Assembly (NCBI RefSeq): GCF_001907695.1
Contig: NZ_KV880639.1
Span: forward strand, 286-50,102
Source of the DNA: Thalassospira sp. TSL5-1
GTDB taxonomy: Bacteria; Pseudomonadota; Alphaproteobacteria; Rhodospirillales; Thalassospiraceae
DNA: 49,817 nt
Reading direction: 5' to 3'
How positions within the stretch are numbered: position 1 is the first letter of the stretch; each line of letters opens with the position of its first letter. The notes under the pieces are model-generated. The model saw only the letters and a program-made list of their open reading frames with translations, did not search any database and was not told where the DNA came from. Shown here in pieces: positions 36,590-44,828 of the stretch. A program made the position numbers and the translations under genes.

Positions 36590-37999
36590 ATGTCTGACGC
36601 TGCTTCAGTACTTAATTTGATCAAAGAAAAAGGCATCCAGTTCGTGGATCTGCGTTTTACCGATTCCAAAGGTAAATGGCAGCACACCGCGCAGGACATC
36701 TGCTCGATCGATGAAGACGTCTTTACCGACGGCATCATGTTCGACGGTTCGTCAATCGCGGGCTGGAAAGAAATCAATGAATCCGACATGGTTCTGATGC
36801 CCGATCCCTCGACCGCCGTTGTTGACCCGTTCACCGCGCAGCCGACCCTGATCGTTGTTTGCGACGTTATCGAACCGGCCACCGGCCAGGGTTACGAACG
36901 TTGCCCGCGTTCGACCGCAAAACGCGCACTTGCCTACATGAAATCGGCTGGTATTGGCGACACCGCATATTTCGGCGCCGAACCCGAATTCTTCATGTTC
37001 GACGACGTCCGCTGGACCACCGCTGGCGAAGGCATGGGCTACCAGCTTGACTCCGAAGAAGGTCCGTATAACACCGGCACCGAATTCGAAGGCGGCAACC
37101 GTGGCCACCGCCCGGGTCCGAAGGGCGGTTACTTCCCGGTACAGCCGGTTGACTCGGCCAACGACATCCGTGCCGAAATGGTCAACTACATCAACGAAAT
37201 GGGCGTGCGTTGCGAAAAGCACCACCATGAAGTTGCGCCGTCACAGCACGAACTGGGTATCGGTTTTGGCACCCTGATCGATCATGCAGACGCGATCCAG
37301 ATCTACAAATATTGCATCCACATGGTTGCACACCAGTATGGCAAAACCGCAACCTTCATGCCAAAACCGGTTTGGGGCGATAACGGTTCTGGCATGCATG
37401 TGCACCAGTCGATCTGGAATGAAGGCAAGCCGCTGTTTGCTGGTAATGGTTATGCTGACCTGTCTGACACCGCCCTTTACTATATTGGCGGTATCATCAA
37501 GCATGCCAAGGCGCTGAACGCGTTTACCAACCCGACAACCAACAGCTACAAGCGTCTGGTTCCGGGTTTTGAAGCACCGGTTCTGCTGGCATATTCTGCC
37601 CGTAACCGTTCGGCTTCCTGCCGTATTCCCTACACCGCTTCGCCGAAGGGCAAGCGCGTTGAAATCCGCTTCCCCGATGCCCTTGCCAACCCGTATCTGG
37701 CATTCTCTGCCATGCTGATGGCTGGTCTTGACGGTATCGAAAACAAGATCCATCCGGGCGAAGCCATGGACAAGAACCTCTATGATCTTCCGCCGGAAGA
37801 ACTCAAAGAAGTTCCGACCGTTTGCGCCTCCCTGCGTGAAGCACTGGCAAGCCTGGACAAGGACCGCGAGTTCCTGAAGAAGGGCGACGTGATGAGCGAC
37901 GATTTGATCGATGCTTACATCGGTCTGAAAATGGAAGAAGTTATCCGTTTCGAACAGTCGCCGCACCCGGTCGAATTCGATATGTATTACAGCGGCTAA
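36590..37999 (+). CDS. glnA: Glutamine synthetase type I
   Basis: A 469-residue dodecameric enzyme that makes glutamine from glutamate, ammonia and ATP. Landmarks are [10 protein letters not shown] (residues 46-55 region), the metal-binding [32 protein letters not shown], and the adenylylation site Tyr398 in [10 protein letters not shown], which marks the GSI-beta form switched off by GlnE. The ATG at 36590 has AGGG 7 bases upstream. It is co-transcribed with glnB and ends at a strong terminator. Codon use is more biased (GTT, GGT, ACC) than in neighbours, as expected for high expression. Confidence 0.98.
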   Translation: MSDAASVLNLIKEKGIQFVDLRFTDSKGKWQHTAQDICSIDEDVFTDGIMFDGSSIAGWKEINESDMVLMPDPSTAVVDPFTAQPTLIVVCDVIEPATGQGYERCPRSTAKRALAYMKSAGIGDTAYFGAEPEFFMFDDVRWTTAGEGMGYQLDSEEGPYNTGTEFEGGNRGHRPGPKGGYFPVQPVDSANDIRAEMVNYINEMGVRCEKHHHEVAPSQHELGIGFGTLIDHADAIQIYKYCIHMVAHQYGKTATFMPKPVWGDNGSGMHVHQSIWNEGKPLFAGNGYADLSDTALYYIGGIIKHAKALNAFTNPTTNSYKRLVPGFEAPVLLAYSARNRSASCRIPYTASPKGKRVEIRFPDALANPYLAFSAMLMAGLDGIENKIHPGEAMDKNLYDLPPEELKEVPTVCASLREALASLDKDREFLKKGDVMSDDLIDAYIGLKMEEVIRFEQSPHPVEFDMYYSG

Positions 38000-38025
38000 T
38001 TGGTTCGCCAATTACCCCGTCTTTG

Positions 38026-38060
38026 GGAAACGCCCGGCATTTTGCCGGGCGTTTTCATTT
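38026..38060 (+). terminator. Intrinsic terminator of glnBA
   Basis: A 12-bp perfect stem (38028-38039 with 38043-38054), a 3-base loop and a T-rich tract, 28 bases after the glnA stop. Confidence 0.9.
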
Positions 38061-38144
38061 TGCCGATCCATTCAGCACACCACAGAGTCAAAGCCCAATA
38101 GCGCACAACAGCCAAATGTCTCACCTGCCTGCTTATTCATCAGG

Positions 38145-38186
38145 CAACAAAAACCCCGCCTGCAGCCTTCTGCAAACGGGGTTGAT
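38145..38186 (-). terminator. Intrinsic terminator of the diguanylate cyclase gene
   Basis: On the minus strand, AACCCCG pairs with CGGGGTT (38152-38183) with an inner TGCAG/CTGCA stem, followed by TTTGTT. It lies about 40 bases after the stop. Confidence 0.75.
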
Positions 38187-38224
38187 ATCGCAAGCCAAGG
38201 GCGGTTTAATCTCGGCTTGGCTGT

Positions 38225-39940
38225 TTATTCCTCGATCAAATCGGTATCCTTGGCGGCATCGTAAATGGCATAATTTCCTTTGCCTGCCAGTTTAACCTGA
38301 TACATCGCCTTGTCGGCACGGCGAAGCTGTTCGTTCATGTCACAAAACCCGCCATCAAAAACCGAAATACCGATAGACGCCCCAATCGGGCACGGTTTGC
38401 CCTGCCAGACATAGGGTTCTGCAAGCGCCTTGAGAATTTCCTCGGCCATTTTTGCCATTTCCGGGCCACGACCCTTATTGACAAAAACCAGCGTGAATTC
38501 ATCGCCGCCCAAACGGGCGATCTCGTCTGCCCGGCGCCCAACCCGCACCAGGCGGCGTGCAGTTTCCACCAGCACATAATCACCTGCCGCATGGCCCAGC
38601 GTATCGTTAACCTGCTTAAACCCGTCCAAATCCAGCAAAAACACGGCAGCCGGGGTTTCCGTACCGCGCAGCACGGATTCACAATGGTTCAGCTTCTGCA
38701 TAAAGCGGGCACGGTTGGCAAGGCCGGTCAATTCATCATTGTTAGCCTTGTTCTGCAATTCGCGCGCCGCCATTTTTTGTTTGGTAATGTCAGCAACCCA
38801 CCACAAAACGGCTTCACGCCCCTCAAAGGGAACAGGCTCTAACGATGTTTTGAGCCAGCGGGCCTCTTTTGCGCCCTGGGGGCGAATGCGCAATTCCACA
38901 TCGTGCAACTCGCCCATTGCATCCATTTCAAACAGACTTTTTTCACGATAGCGTTCAGATAGCAAAATGCTGTCCGTTGCATCGGTCAGAAGCGTTTTTT
39001 TCATTGAATCCGGGGTATCGGCGTTTTTTGTCCCTTCCCCGTCAGCTTCTACTTTCAGGCCAAGCAGCTCGATGAAGGTGCGGTTAAAAAACAGGAACTT
39101 GCCGGTTTCCCGGTCCGAAATCCCGACCCCGATCGGTGCCTTTTGCAAAATATCGGTCAAGCGTGCGGCAGCACCAGCCACTTCCGCCTCGGCCTTTTTC
39201 AGCGATGTAATATCAATCAGCGAACCAATGGTGCCGCCAATGACGCCGCTGGGCGTTTTTAAGGTCGATGCCGCAAAAATAGCCGTCTTTTCAGTGCCGT
39301 CATGGTTTTCAAAGGTAATCTCTTCGCTGATGTTACCTTCGCTTGTCAAAAGGGGCTTTTCCTTTGACTGCATGGTTTTATCAAGCTGTGCTGGCGCAAC
39401 ATCAGCCGACTTGCGCCCCAGAACCGCGTCCAGCTTGCTGCCAATCAGTGCGGAAAAGGCGGTATTGCAACGATTGATAACACCTTCCAAGTTTTTCACA
39501 TAAATCGGAATGGGCAAAACATCGATCAGATGCTGGATAAAGAACTTGTGATCGGTCAGCGCACGGGTCATGGCTTCGGCGCGCGTGATGTCACGCAACA
39601 TCAAAACAGGCATCCCCGAAGGACCGTCAACCTTGCGCCAGGATACGCGCACGTCCCCGACACTAAAGCCGGGTAATTCCTGTTCGCCCTTCTTGCCGAT
39701 TTGAGACAATGCCTTGCGGACCGCTTCAACCCCGTCGCTATCGACAAACGTTACCTCTCGCGACAGCAGGGCCAAAAACTGCTTTAATGCCGTTCCCGAC
39801 TTAAGACCAACCGAGACCTTCGACAGCATATCAAGCGTAAGCTGGTTTGCATGCTGAATGGACAAATCGGATGCGGAAAGAAAAATGATGCCGTCACGCG
39901 CCAAGGCCGCCGTCGCAACAATATCAGAGCTGATCGCCAA
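38225..39940 (-). CDS. PAS-GGDEF diguanylate cyclase
   Basis: A 571-residue cytoplasmic protein (no membrane segment). Three PAS-like sensor modules are recognisable (about residues 15-130, 135-260 and 265-400), followed by a GGDEF domain (about 405-560). The active site RLGGDEFTLVF is intact, so it should make cyclic di-GMP from two GTP. An inhibitory I-site RRAD sits five residues before GGDEF, allowing product feedback. No EAL domain. The first start available in the frame is a TTG at 39940 with AGG close by; the true start could be slightly different. The signal sensed by the PAS modules is unknown. Confidence 0.9.
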   Translation of the reverse strand: MAISSDIVATAALARDGIIFLSASDLSIQHANQLTLDMLSKVSVGLKSGTALKQFLALLSREVTFVDSDGVEAVRKALSQIGKKGEQELPGFSVGDVRVSWRKVDGPSGMPVLMLRDITRAEAMTRALTDHKFFIQHLIDVLPIPIYVKNLEGVINRCNTAFSALIGSKLDAVLGRKSADVAPAQLDKTMQSKEKPLLTSEGNISEEITFENHDGTEKTAIFAASTLKTPSGVIGGTIGSLIDITSLKKAEAEVAGAAARLTDILQKAPIGVGISDRETGKFLFFNRTFIELLGLKVEADGEGTKNADTPDSMKKTLLTDATDSILLSERYREKSLFEMDAMGELHDVELRIRPQGAKEARWLKTSLEPVPFEGREAVLWWVADITKQKMAARELQNKANNDELTGLANRARFMQKLNHCESVLRGTETPAAVFLLDLDGFKQVNDTLGHAAGDYVLVETARRLVRVGRRADEIARLGGDEFTLVFVNKGRGPEMAKMAEEILKALAEPYVWQGKPCPIGASIGISVFDGGFCDMNEQLRRADKAMYQVKLAGKGNYAIYDAAKDTDLIEE

Positions 39941-40078
39941 TGCACCTATACGCGCCGACTACCGGCGCTCCCCCTGGTTAATTCAAAGATAAATTTACAA
40001 ACACATTTTGCCCGCACGGGATCACCGTTGGAAAGTATGCTGTCGTCTCTATAGCGCACGAAGCCGGGATGTAACCGG

Positions 40079-40432
40079 TCAACTGGCAGGCTTTTTGGCC
40101 GTCGGATTATCCGCCAGGTCGATATACCCCCGATCAACGCAATGTTCGAGTTCCTGGCTGGCAGCCTTCATTTCCTCGTATGCCTCGCGTAGCTGGCGCA
40201 ATTTAAGTACTTCCGCCTCGGTTGGATGATTGGTTTTGCCATCCCCCGCCAGCTTGAAGGCATAGTGCAAATATTCGGCACGGGAACGGGCAACAGACAC
40301 CATCAACGGCAAGATTTCTTCGACCGTAAGATCGGGAATGGCCGGGCTAATCACCTCATGGTTGATCTCCCGGATGACATGTTCAAGTGCCATACGAAAA
40401 CGGCTTTTTGTGCGGCCAGCATCTTCGGTCAT
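40079..40432 (-). CDS. Small conserved-looking protein, unknown function
   Basis: A 117-residue, largely helical protein (MTEDAGRTKSRFRMALEHVIREINHEV start) with heptad-like charge patterns in the C-terminal half (LRQLREAYEEMKAASQELEH). No family recognised. It lies 138 bases upstream of the diguanylate cyclase start, in the same direction, and the two may share a transcript, but there is no stronger hint. The ribosome binding site is weak. Confidence 0.65.
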   Translation of the reverse strand: MTEDAGRTKSRFRMALEHVIREINHEVISPAIPDLTVEEILPLMVSVARSRAEYLHYAFKLAGDGKTNHPTEAEVLKLRQLREAYEEMKAASQELEHCVDRGYIDLADNPTAKKPAS

Positions 40433-40511
40433 TTCGAGGTGCCCCCTATGGTTAACAACCTAGCAAACCATATTGTACATAAGGTTATATTAACGCATTC
40501 ATTATCATCAC

Positions 40512-40538
40512 AAAATGCCTAAAGCTGGCATTTTTTAT
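40512..40538 (+). terminator. Terminator-like hairpin with T-run
   Basis: AAATGCC with GGCATTT (7-bp stem, 7-base loop) followed by a T-run on the plus strand. No plus-strand gene is upstream, so it may end a short RNA from 40433-40511 or antisense transcripts. It may also be fortuitous. Confidence 0.4.
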
Positions 40539-40690
40539 GATATTTGCATGATTTAGGTATTCATCGTCATCTTAAACACCCCTGCCTCCACCAATTGCGG
40601 GCTTGATAGCAACCTTTTGTCCGGCTAGAGGTAAATCCATACAGATTTTCTCCTCGTCCCGCCGGGACGACATGCAAAGGAACAGACAAA

Positions 40691-41095
40691 ATGCAAGCAC
40701 GGGTAAAATGGCTGGATAAACTGACTTTCACGGGTACCAGCGGATCTGGTCATGGCGTTGTCATGGATGGGGATCGCGAAAATGGCTACGGCCCCAGCCC
40801 AATGGAAATGCTGCTGTTGGGGGTTGCCGGTTGTTCGTCAATTGACGTGGTTCACATCCTGCAAAAGGGACGTGAAAACGTACAGGATGTCGAAACCGAC
40901 ATCACTGCCGAACGCGCCGAAACCGATCCCAAGGTTTTCACCAAAATCCATCTGCATTTCAAAGTCCGTGGTGAAAACCTTAACGAAGCCAAAATTGAAC
41001 GGGCGGTTCATCTTTCGGCTGAAAAATACTGCTCTGCTTCGATCATGCTGTCCAAGGCTGCGGAACTGACCCACAGCTGGGAATTGCTGGATTAA
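40691..41095 (+). CDS. OsmC-family protein (YhfA-like)
   Basis: A 134-residue cytosolic protein of the OsmC/Ohr fold. The two conserved redox cysteines are in LGVAGCSSIDVV (about Cys49) and EKYCSASIML (about Cys115), the positions of peroxidatic and resolving Cys in this family. The short N-terminus and the DVVHILQKGRENV segment place it in the YhfA-like subgroup rather than Ohr. Some OsmC proteins reduce organic hydroperoxides, but function in this subgroup is not well settled. The ATG at 40691 has AAGGA upstream. It is transcribed alone and ends at a strong terminator. Confidence 0.92.
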   Translation: MQARVKWLDKLTFTGTSGSGHGVVMDGDRENGYGPSPMEMLLLGVAGCSSIDVVHILQKGRENVQDVETDITAERAETDPKVFTKIHLHFKVRGENLNEAKIERAVHLSAEKYCSASIMLSKAAELTHSWELLD

Positions 41096-41125
41096 GCCGG
41101 TATTTGATACAGGGTGACCGGATGT

Positions 41126-41167
41126 TGAATGGCAACGGCAGCAACAAGAATGCCGTTGCCATTTTTT
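41126..41167 (+). terminator. Intrinsic terminator of the OsmC gene
   Basis: A perfect 13-bp stem (AATGGCAACGGCA with TGCCGTTGCCATT), a 10-base loop and a T-run. It overlaps the upstream part of the frame of the next gene, which argues for that gene starting later, at 41258. Confidence 0.88.
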
Positions 41168-41257
41168 ATGCCACCGCCATGTGATATGAAGAAATACCCT
41201 GCCCGATTGCAGTTACACCTGCGACAAAATGTTATCGCCACCACAGGATCCCGATCC

Positions 41258-42553
41258 ATGCCGTTTCCAAGGTTTACTGCCCGTGCGCAAATTTGGTTTG
41301 TTCTGGCCGGTCTTTGCCTTGTTACCGCCTGCGATAAAGGGCCTGAACGTTACGAGGCCTCAGGACACGCCATTACCACGCCCCAACCTGGCACACCTTA
41401 TGACAAATATGTCAGCGAAAGCCGGGACAAAGTACGTGCCGCCCTCTCGGACATCCGCTTTAAGCAGGAAAAGCAGCCTTTTGGCCCCTATTCGATCGAA
41501 GACGCTGTCGATATCCGTTCCCCCTATGCAATTAAGCCCGACAGTGCCGCCTGCAGCCAAAAAGGCAAAAATGTTGCCAATGGCCATGGTGTTGGCTTTT
41601 TGATGGTACATGGCCTGTCTGATGGCCCCTACCTGCTTCGAGATGTTGCGACCTCTCTGCATGAGGCGTTTCCCTGTGCGACTTTGCATGGCCTTTTGTT
41701 ACCCGGACATGGCACAGTACCAGGCGACCTGCGCGACATAAGCCGCGATGACTGGCAAAATATGGTCACATACGGTTTTGAAAGTTTTGATGCCAATATT
41801 CGCCATATCATCCCGGTTGGTTATTCAATGGGCGCGGCACTGCTGGTTCGCGCAGCAGAAGACCATAGGAACGACCCGGAACTTTCCGGGATGGTATTGC
41901 TATCCCCCGGTTTCAAAGCCTATAGCGACCTTGCCTGGCTTAGCCCCTATATGCGCTATGTGATGCCTTGGGTGGAAAAGCACGGCGACCACGATGTTGC
42001 CAAATATGAAACGCTTGCCATGAATGCTGCGGCGGAATTTCAACTTCTTACTGTTCCGTTTAACGAATATACGCTGCCCCCGCTGACTGTCCCGGTTTTT
42101 ATGGCCGTCACATCGGATGATCGCTCGGTACGCTCCGAGGTTGCCCTGCATTTCTTTTGTGGCAAGGTCGAATCAGATGACCGTTACATGATCTGGTATC
42201 AGGGCGAGGAAAAAGCTGTCGAAGACCGGATACAGCCAATTTGCGACGATGTTGATATTGTCAAATCAGCCAACCCGGACTACCGAACACTTAATATGGC
42301 CCATATCGCCCTGACAATGAGCCCCGATAACCCGCATTATGGCCTGACAGGCGATTTTCGCCGGTGCGACCATTACACCGAACCTGCCGATTATAAAGCC
42401 TGCAAGGCCGATAATAATGACGCCATCTATGGCGAAACCAACCTTGTGGAATCGGCGACACCCGGCACATTGCGGCGCGGAACCTTTAACCCCGATTTCG
42501 GACGCATGATGATAAAAATGACAGATTTCGTCCATAAGGCGCTGGAACATTGA
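41258..42553 (+). CDS. Alpha/beta-hydrolase lipoprotein
   Basis: A 431-residue hydrolase with a signal peptide and a likely lipobox ending LVTAC (Cys25), so probably membrane-anchored. An alpha/beta hydrolase core follows: VHGLSDGPY (oxyanion region), LPGHGTVPGD, the nucleophile elbow GYSMGAAL (Ser190), and a late His in NMAHIALTM. I chose the ATG at 41258 rather than the earlier in-frame start at 41129 because the latter overlaps the OsmC terminator. Substrate unknown; family members include serine esterases and lipases. The following gene at 42683 is another hydrolase of similar class. Confidence 0.85.
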   Translation: MPFPRFTARAQIWFVLAGLCLVTACDKGPERYEASGHAITTPQPGTPYDKYVSESRDKVRAALSDIRFKQEKQPFGPYSIEDAVDIRSPYAIKPDSAACSQKGKNVANGHGVGFLMVHGLSDGPYLLRDVATSLHEAFPCATLHGLLLPGHGTVPGDLRDISRDDWQNMVTYGFESFDANIRHIIPVGYSMGAALLVRAAEDHRNDPELSGMVLLSPGFKAYSDLAWLSPYMRYVMPWVEKHGDHDVAKYETLAMNAAAEFQLLTVPFNEYTLPPLTVPVFMAVTSDDRSVRSEVALHFFCGKVESDDRYMIWYQGEEKAVEDRIQPICDDVDIVKSANPDYRTLNMAHIALTMSPDNPHYGLTGDFRRCDHYTEPADYKACKADNNDAIYGETNLVESATPGTLRRGTFNPDFGRMMIKMTDFVHKALEH

Positions 42554-42682
42554 TCTTTTCCAATCGTTACCCCATCTAATCATTAACCTCTCAGCATTTA
42601 GGTTAACCCCCGCCCGATATCGCGGGTTTGCTTTACCCCCTTTCCTTTTCCTTTATGATGCCGCCAGGACGAGACCATTCGC

Positions 42683-43669
42683 ATGCCATTTGAAATTCAG
42701 CATTGCCTGTCCTCGAACGGGACGAAACTGCGTTATGGCATTTCGTCGCCCAAAAACGCACGCGGCCATATTTTCATTCTTCAGGGCCGGGCCGAATTTA
42801 TTGAACGTTACAGCGAAACCGCCCGCGACCTGGCAGCGCGGCAAATTGGCTGTGTGACCTTTGATTTTCGCGGGCAAGGTGGCTCGCTTCGCGAAACCCC
42901 GCTTTCAGAAATGGGCTATGTCGGCGATATCGCCCATTATGTCGAAGATGCCCATACCGTCGCCGATTATGTCAAGGCGCGTCATGACATTGATTTTCCG
43001 ATGCTGATGACCCATTCAACGGGTGGTCTGGTCGGCATTAACCTGTTGCTTGCCGCACCAGAGAAGTTTTCATCGGCCTTGATGATCGCGCCTTTTTTTG
43101 GACTGGCAGGACCGGACTGGATGGTAAGCTTGGCCAAGATGGTCTCAAGCAGCCTGTGCAAGGCTGGCATGGATAAAAAATACCTGCCGGGTCAAAAGAT
43201 GCTGTCGCCCCTGCAGCCCTTTAACCCCGATAACCTGCTAACCTCGGATCAGGGGCGCTATGAACGCAGCTTTGCGTTACTGCATAAACAGCCGGAACTG
43301 ATTGTAGGTGGTGTATCGGCAGGCTGGCTGGATGCCTGCTTCCGTGCCCAGGCATTGCTGGATTTTCAACTGGCCGAAGCCTCAGGCAAGGCTGCACAGA
43401 AAAACGCCGCCTCCCTGCCGCCAACAACCATGATTATTTCCGGCAATGACCGGGTTGTCAGCAATGCTGCAACCAAACGCCTGTTTGCCCGGCATCCCGA
43501 CGTATCACTTCACGAAGTGGCAAAGGCACGGCACGAAATCCTGCAGGAACGTGACGAATTGCGGAATCAGTTTTGGGATATCTTTGAAAAACACATAAAG
43601 CAGCATCATCCTGACTGGCAGGACGTTTCAACACCGCACACCCTACCTGAGACACAGGCGGCGGGCTGA
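42683..43669 (+). CDS. Alpha/beta hydrolase, lysophospholipase-like
   Basis: A 328-residue cytosolic hydrolase without a signal peptide. It has ILQGRAEFIERY near the N-terminus, typical of PldB/monoglyceride lipase proteins, the nucleophile elbow THSTGGLV (Ser112), and the catalytic His in AKARHEILQE (about 285). A lysophospholipase or monoacylglycerol lipase role is likely from the family. It starts 129 bases after the hydrolase lipoprotein in the same direction. A strong hairpin (GGCGGG.CTGAC with GTCAG.CCCGCC) spans its stop codon, without a T-run. Confidence 0.88.
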   Translation: MPFEIQHCLSSNGTKLRYGISSPKNARGHIFILQGRAEFIERYSETARDLAARQIGCVTFDFRGQGGSLRETPLSEMGYVGDIAHYVEDAHTVADYVKARHDIDFPMLMTHSTGGLVGINLLLAAPEKFSSALMIAPFFGLAGPDWMVSLAKMVSSSLCKAGMDKKYLPGQKMLSPLQPFNPDNLLTSDQGRYERSFALLHKQPELIVGGVSAGWLDACFRAQALLDFQLAEASGKAAQKNAASLPPTTMIISGNDRVVSNAATKRLFARHPDVSLHEVAKARHEILQERDELRNQFWDIFEKHIKQHHPDWQDVSTPHTLPETQAAG

Positions 43670-43690
43670 CGATACGTCAGTCCCGCCCGT
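43658..43690. terminator. Hairpin across the stop of the lysophospholipase gene
   Basis: A strong stem of about 11 bp around a short loop, between convergent genes. It lacks a T-run on either strand, so it may block transcripts weakly or protect 3' ends. Confidence 0.45.
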
Positions 43691-43701
43691 AAAACCTGTC
43701 A

Positions 43702-44679
43702 TCATTCACACTTTTTAAGAAGCAATGCCTTGGTCTCAGCATCGACATAGGCGGCGTGAATCGCCGTGCGGGTAATGCCGCGCAATTCATCCTCGCCAAA
43801 GCCAAAAAGGTCGCTGGCACGCTGATATTCATCGGCCAGGGTCGTATGGAAGAACGGTGGATCATCCGACCCCAGCGTCACCTTCACCCCGGCATCATAA
43901 AGCCTGCGCAAAGGGTGGCTTTGATAATCAGGATAAACCGAAAGGGCAATATTGGACCCGGGGCAAACCTCCAGCACAACGCCACGTTTTGCCAGTTCAC
44001 TAACAAGTTTTTCATCTTCGATCGCGCGCACACCATGACCAATTCGGTCCACAGGCAAATGATCAATCGCATCCCACACACTTTCCGGGCCTAAAACCTC
44101 GCCAGCATGGGTGGTGCAGCCCAGACCGGCGTCTGCCGCCAATTTATAAGCCGGATAAAAATCCTTTTGGGTAAACAGGGTTTCATTGCCCCCCATACCA
44201 AAACCAACAACATGAGGGTGGGCACAGGCAACCGTCTGGCGGGCAACATCAACCGCCTGATCAGGCCCTAGATGGCGCACACAGGTCATGACGATACGGC
44301 CAATAATGCCACTTTGCTTATAGGCCCGGTCAATGCCATCCGCCACCGCCAGCAAATGATCGTCAAAGGACAGGCCCTGCATTGCAGCATGAGACGGCGA
44401 ACAAAACAGTTCGACATATAACGCACCGATTTTTGCCTGTTCGACAAGATAATGGCAGGTCAGGTCGCTATAATCCTGGCGCGTGCGAATAACGCTGCTG
44501 GCATGATCATAACTATCAAGAAACTGTGGAAAATCGGCCCAAATATACCGGTCATTTTCGTCATAAAGGCCATCGTCAACGGCAAGACCATTACGTGCGG
44601 CAAACAACCGGACCAGATCAGGCGTCATCGCCCCTTCCAGATGCAAATGCAGTTCCGCCTTCGGAAGGGTCAATGTCAT
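43702..44679 (-). CDS. Adenosine/adenine deaminase family protein
   Basis: A 325-residue zinc-dependent amidohydrolase. The metal ligands are His11 and His13 in AELHLHLEG, then THAGE (ligand His and catalytic Glu), RIGHG, and LGSDDPPFF with the Asp pair. The DDPPFF wording differs from classical adenosine deaminase (DDP.L) and is nearer to the adenine/aminodeoxyfutalosine deaminase branches, so the substrate is uncertain. Classical members convert adenosine to inosine in purine salvage. A GAGGG site precedes the ATG at 44679. It converges on the hydrolase gene. Confidence 0.88.
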   Translation of the reverse strand: MTLTLPKAELHLHLEGAMTPDLVRLFAARNGLAVDDGLYDENDRYIWADFPQFLDSYDHASSVIRTRQDYSDLTCHYLVEQAKIGALYVELFCSPSHAAMQGLSFDDHLLAVADGIDRAYKQSGIIGRIVMTCVRHLGPDQAVDVARQTVACAHPHVVGFGMGGNETLFTQKDFYPAYKLAADAGLGCTTHAGEVLGPESVWDAIDHLPVDRIGHGVRAIEDEKLVSELAKRGVVLEVCPGSNIALSVYPDYQSHPLRRLYDAGVKVTLGSDDPPFFHTTLADEYQRASDLFGFGEDELRGITRTAIHAAYVDAETKALLLKKCE

Positions 44680-44763
44680 GGTGCCCTCATGGTTTGAATG
44701 ACTGTTTTACTTCTTCACAGGTAATGGCTTTGCACCGGAAAATGAAGCCTGTTTTTACCCTAT

Positions 44764-44804
44764 AACAAAAAACAGCCGCCCCGACATGGGAACGGCCGTT
44801 TTAA
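44764..44804 (-). terminator. Terminator of the TPR-sulfotransferase gene
   Basis: AAAACGGCCG pairs with CGGCTGTTTT (one G-U pair) on the minus strand, followed by a T-run, just after the stop at 44829. Confidence 0.7.
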
Positions 44805-44828
44805 GACAGGCAAACTCTGTCAAAGCCA

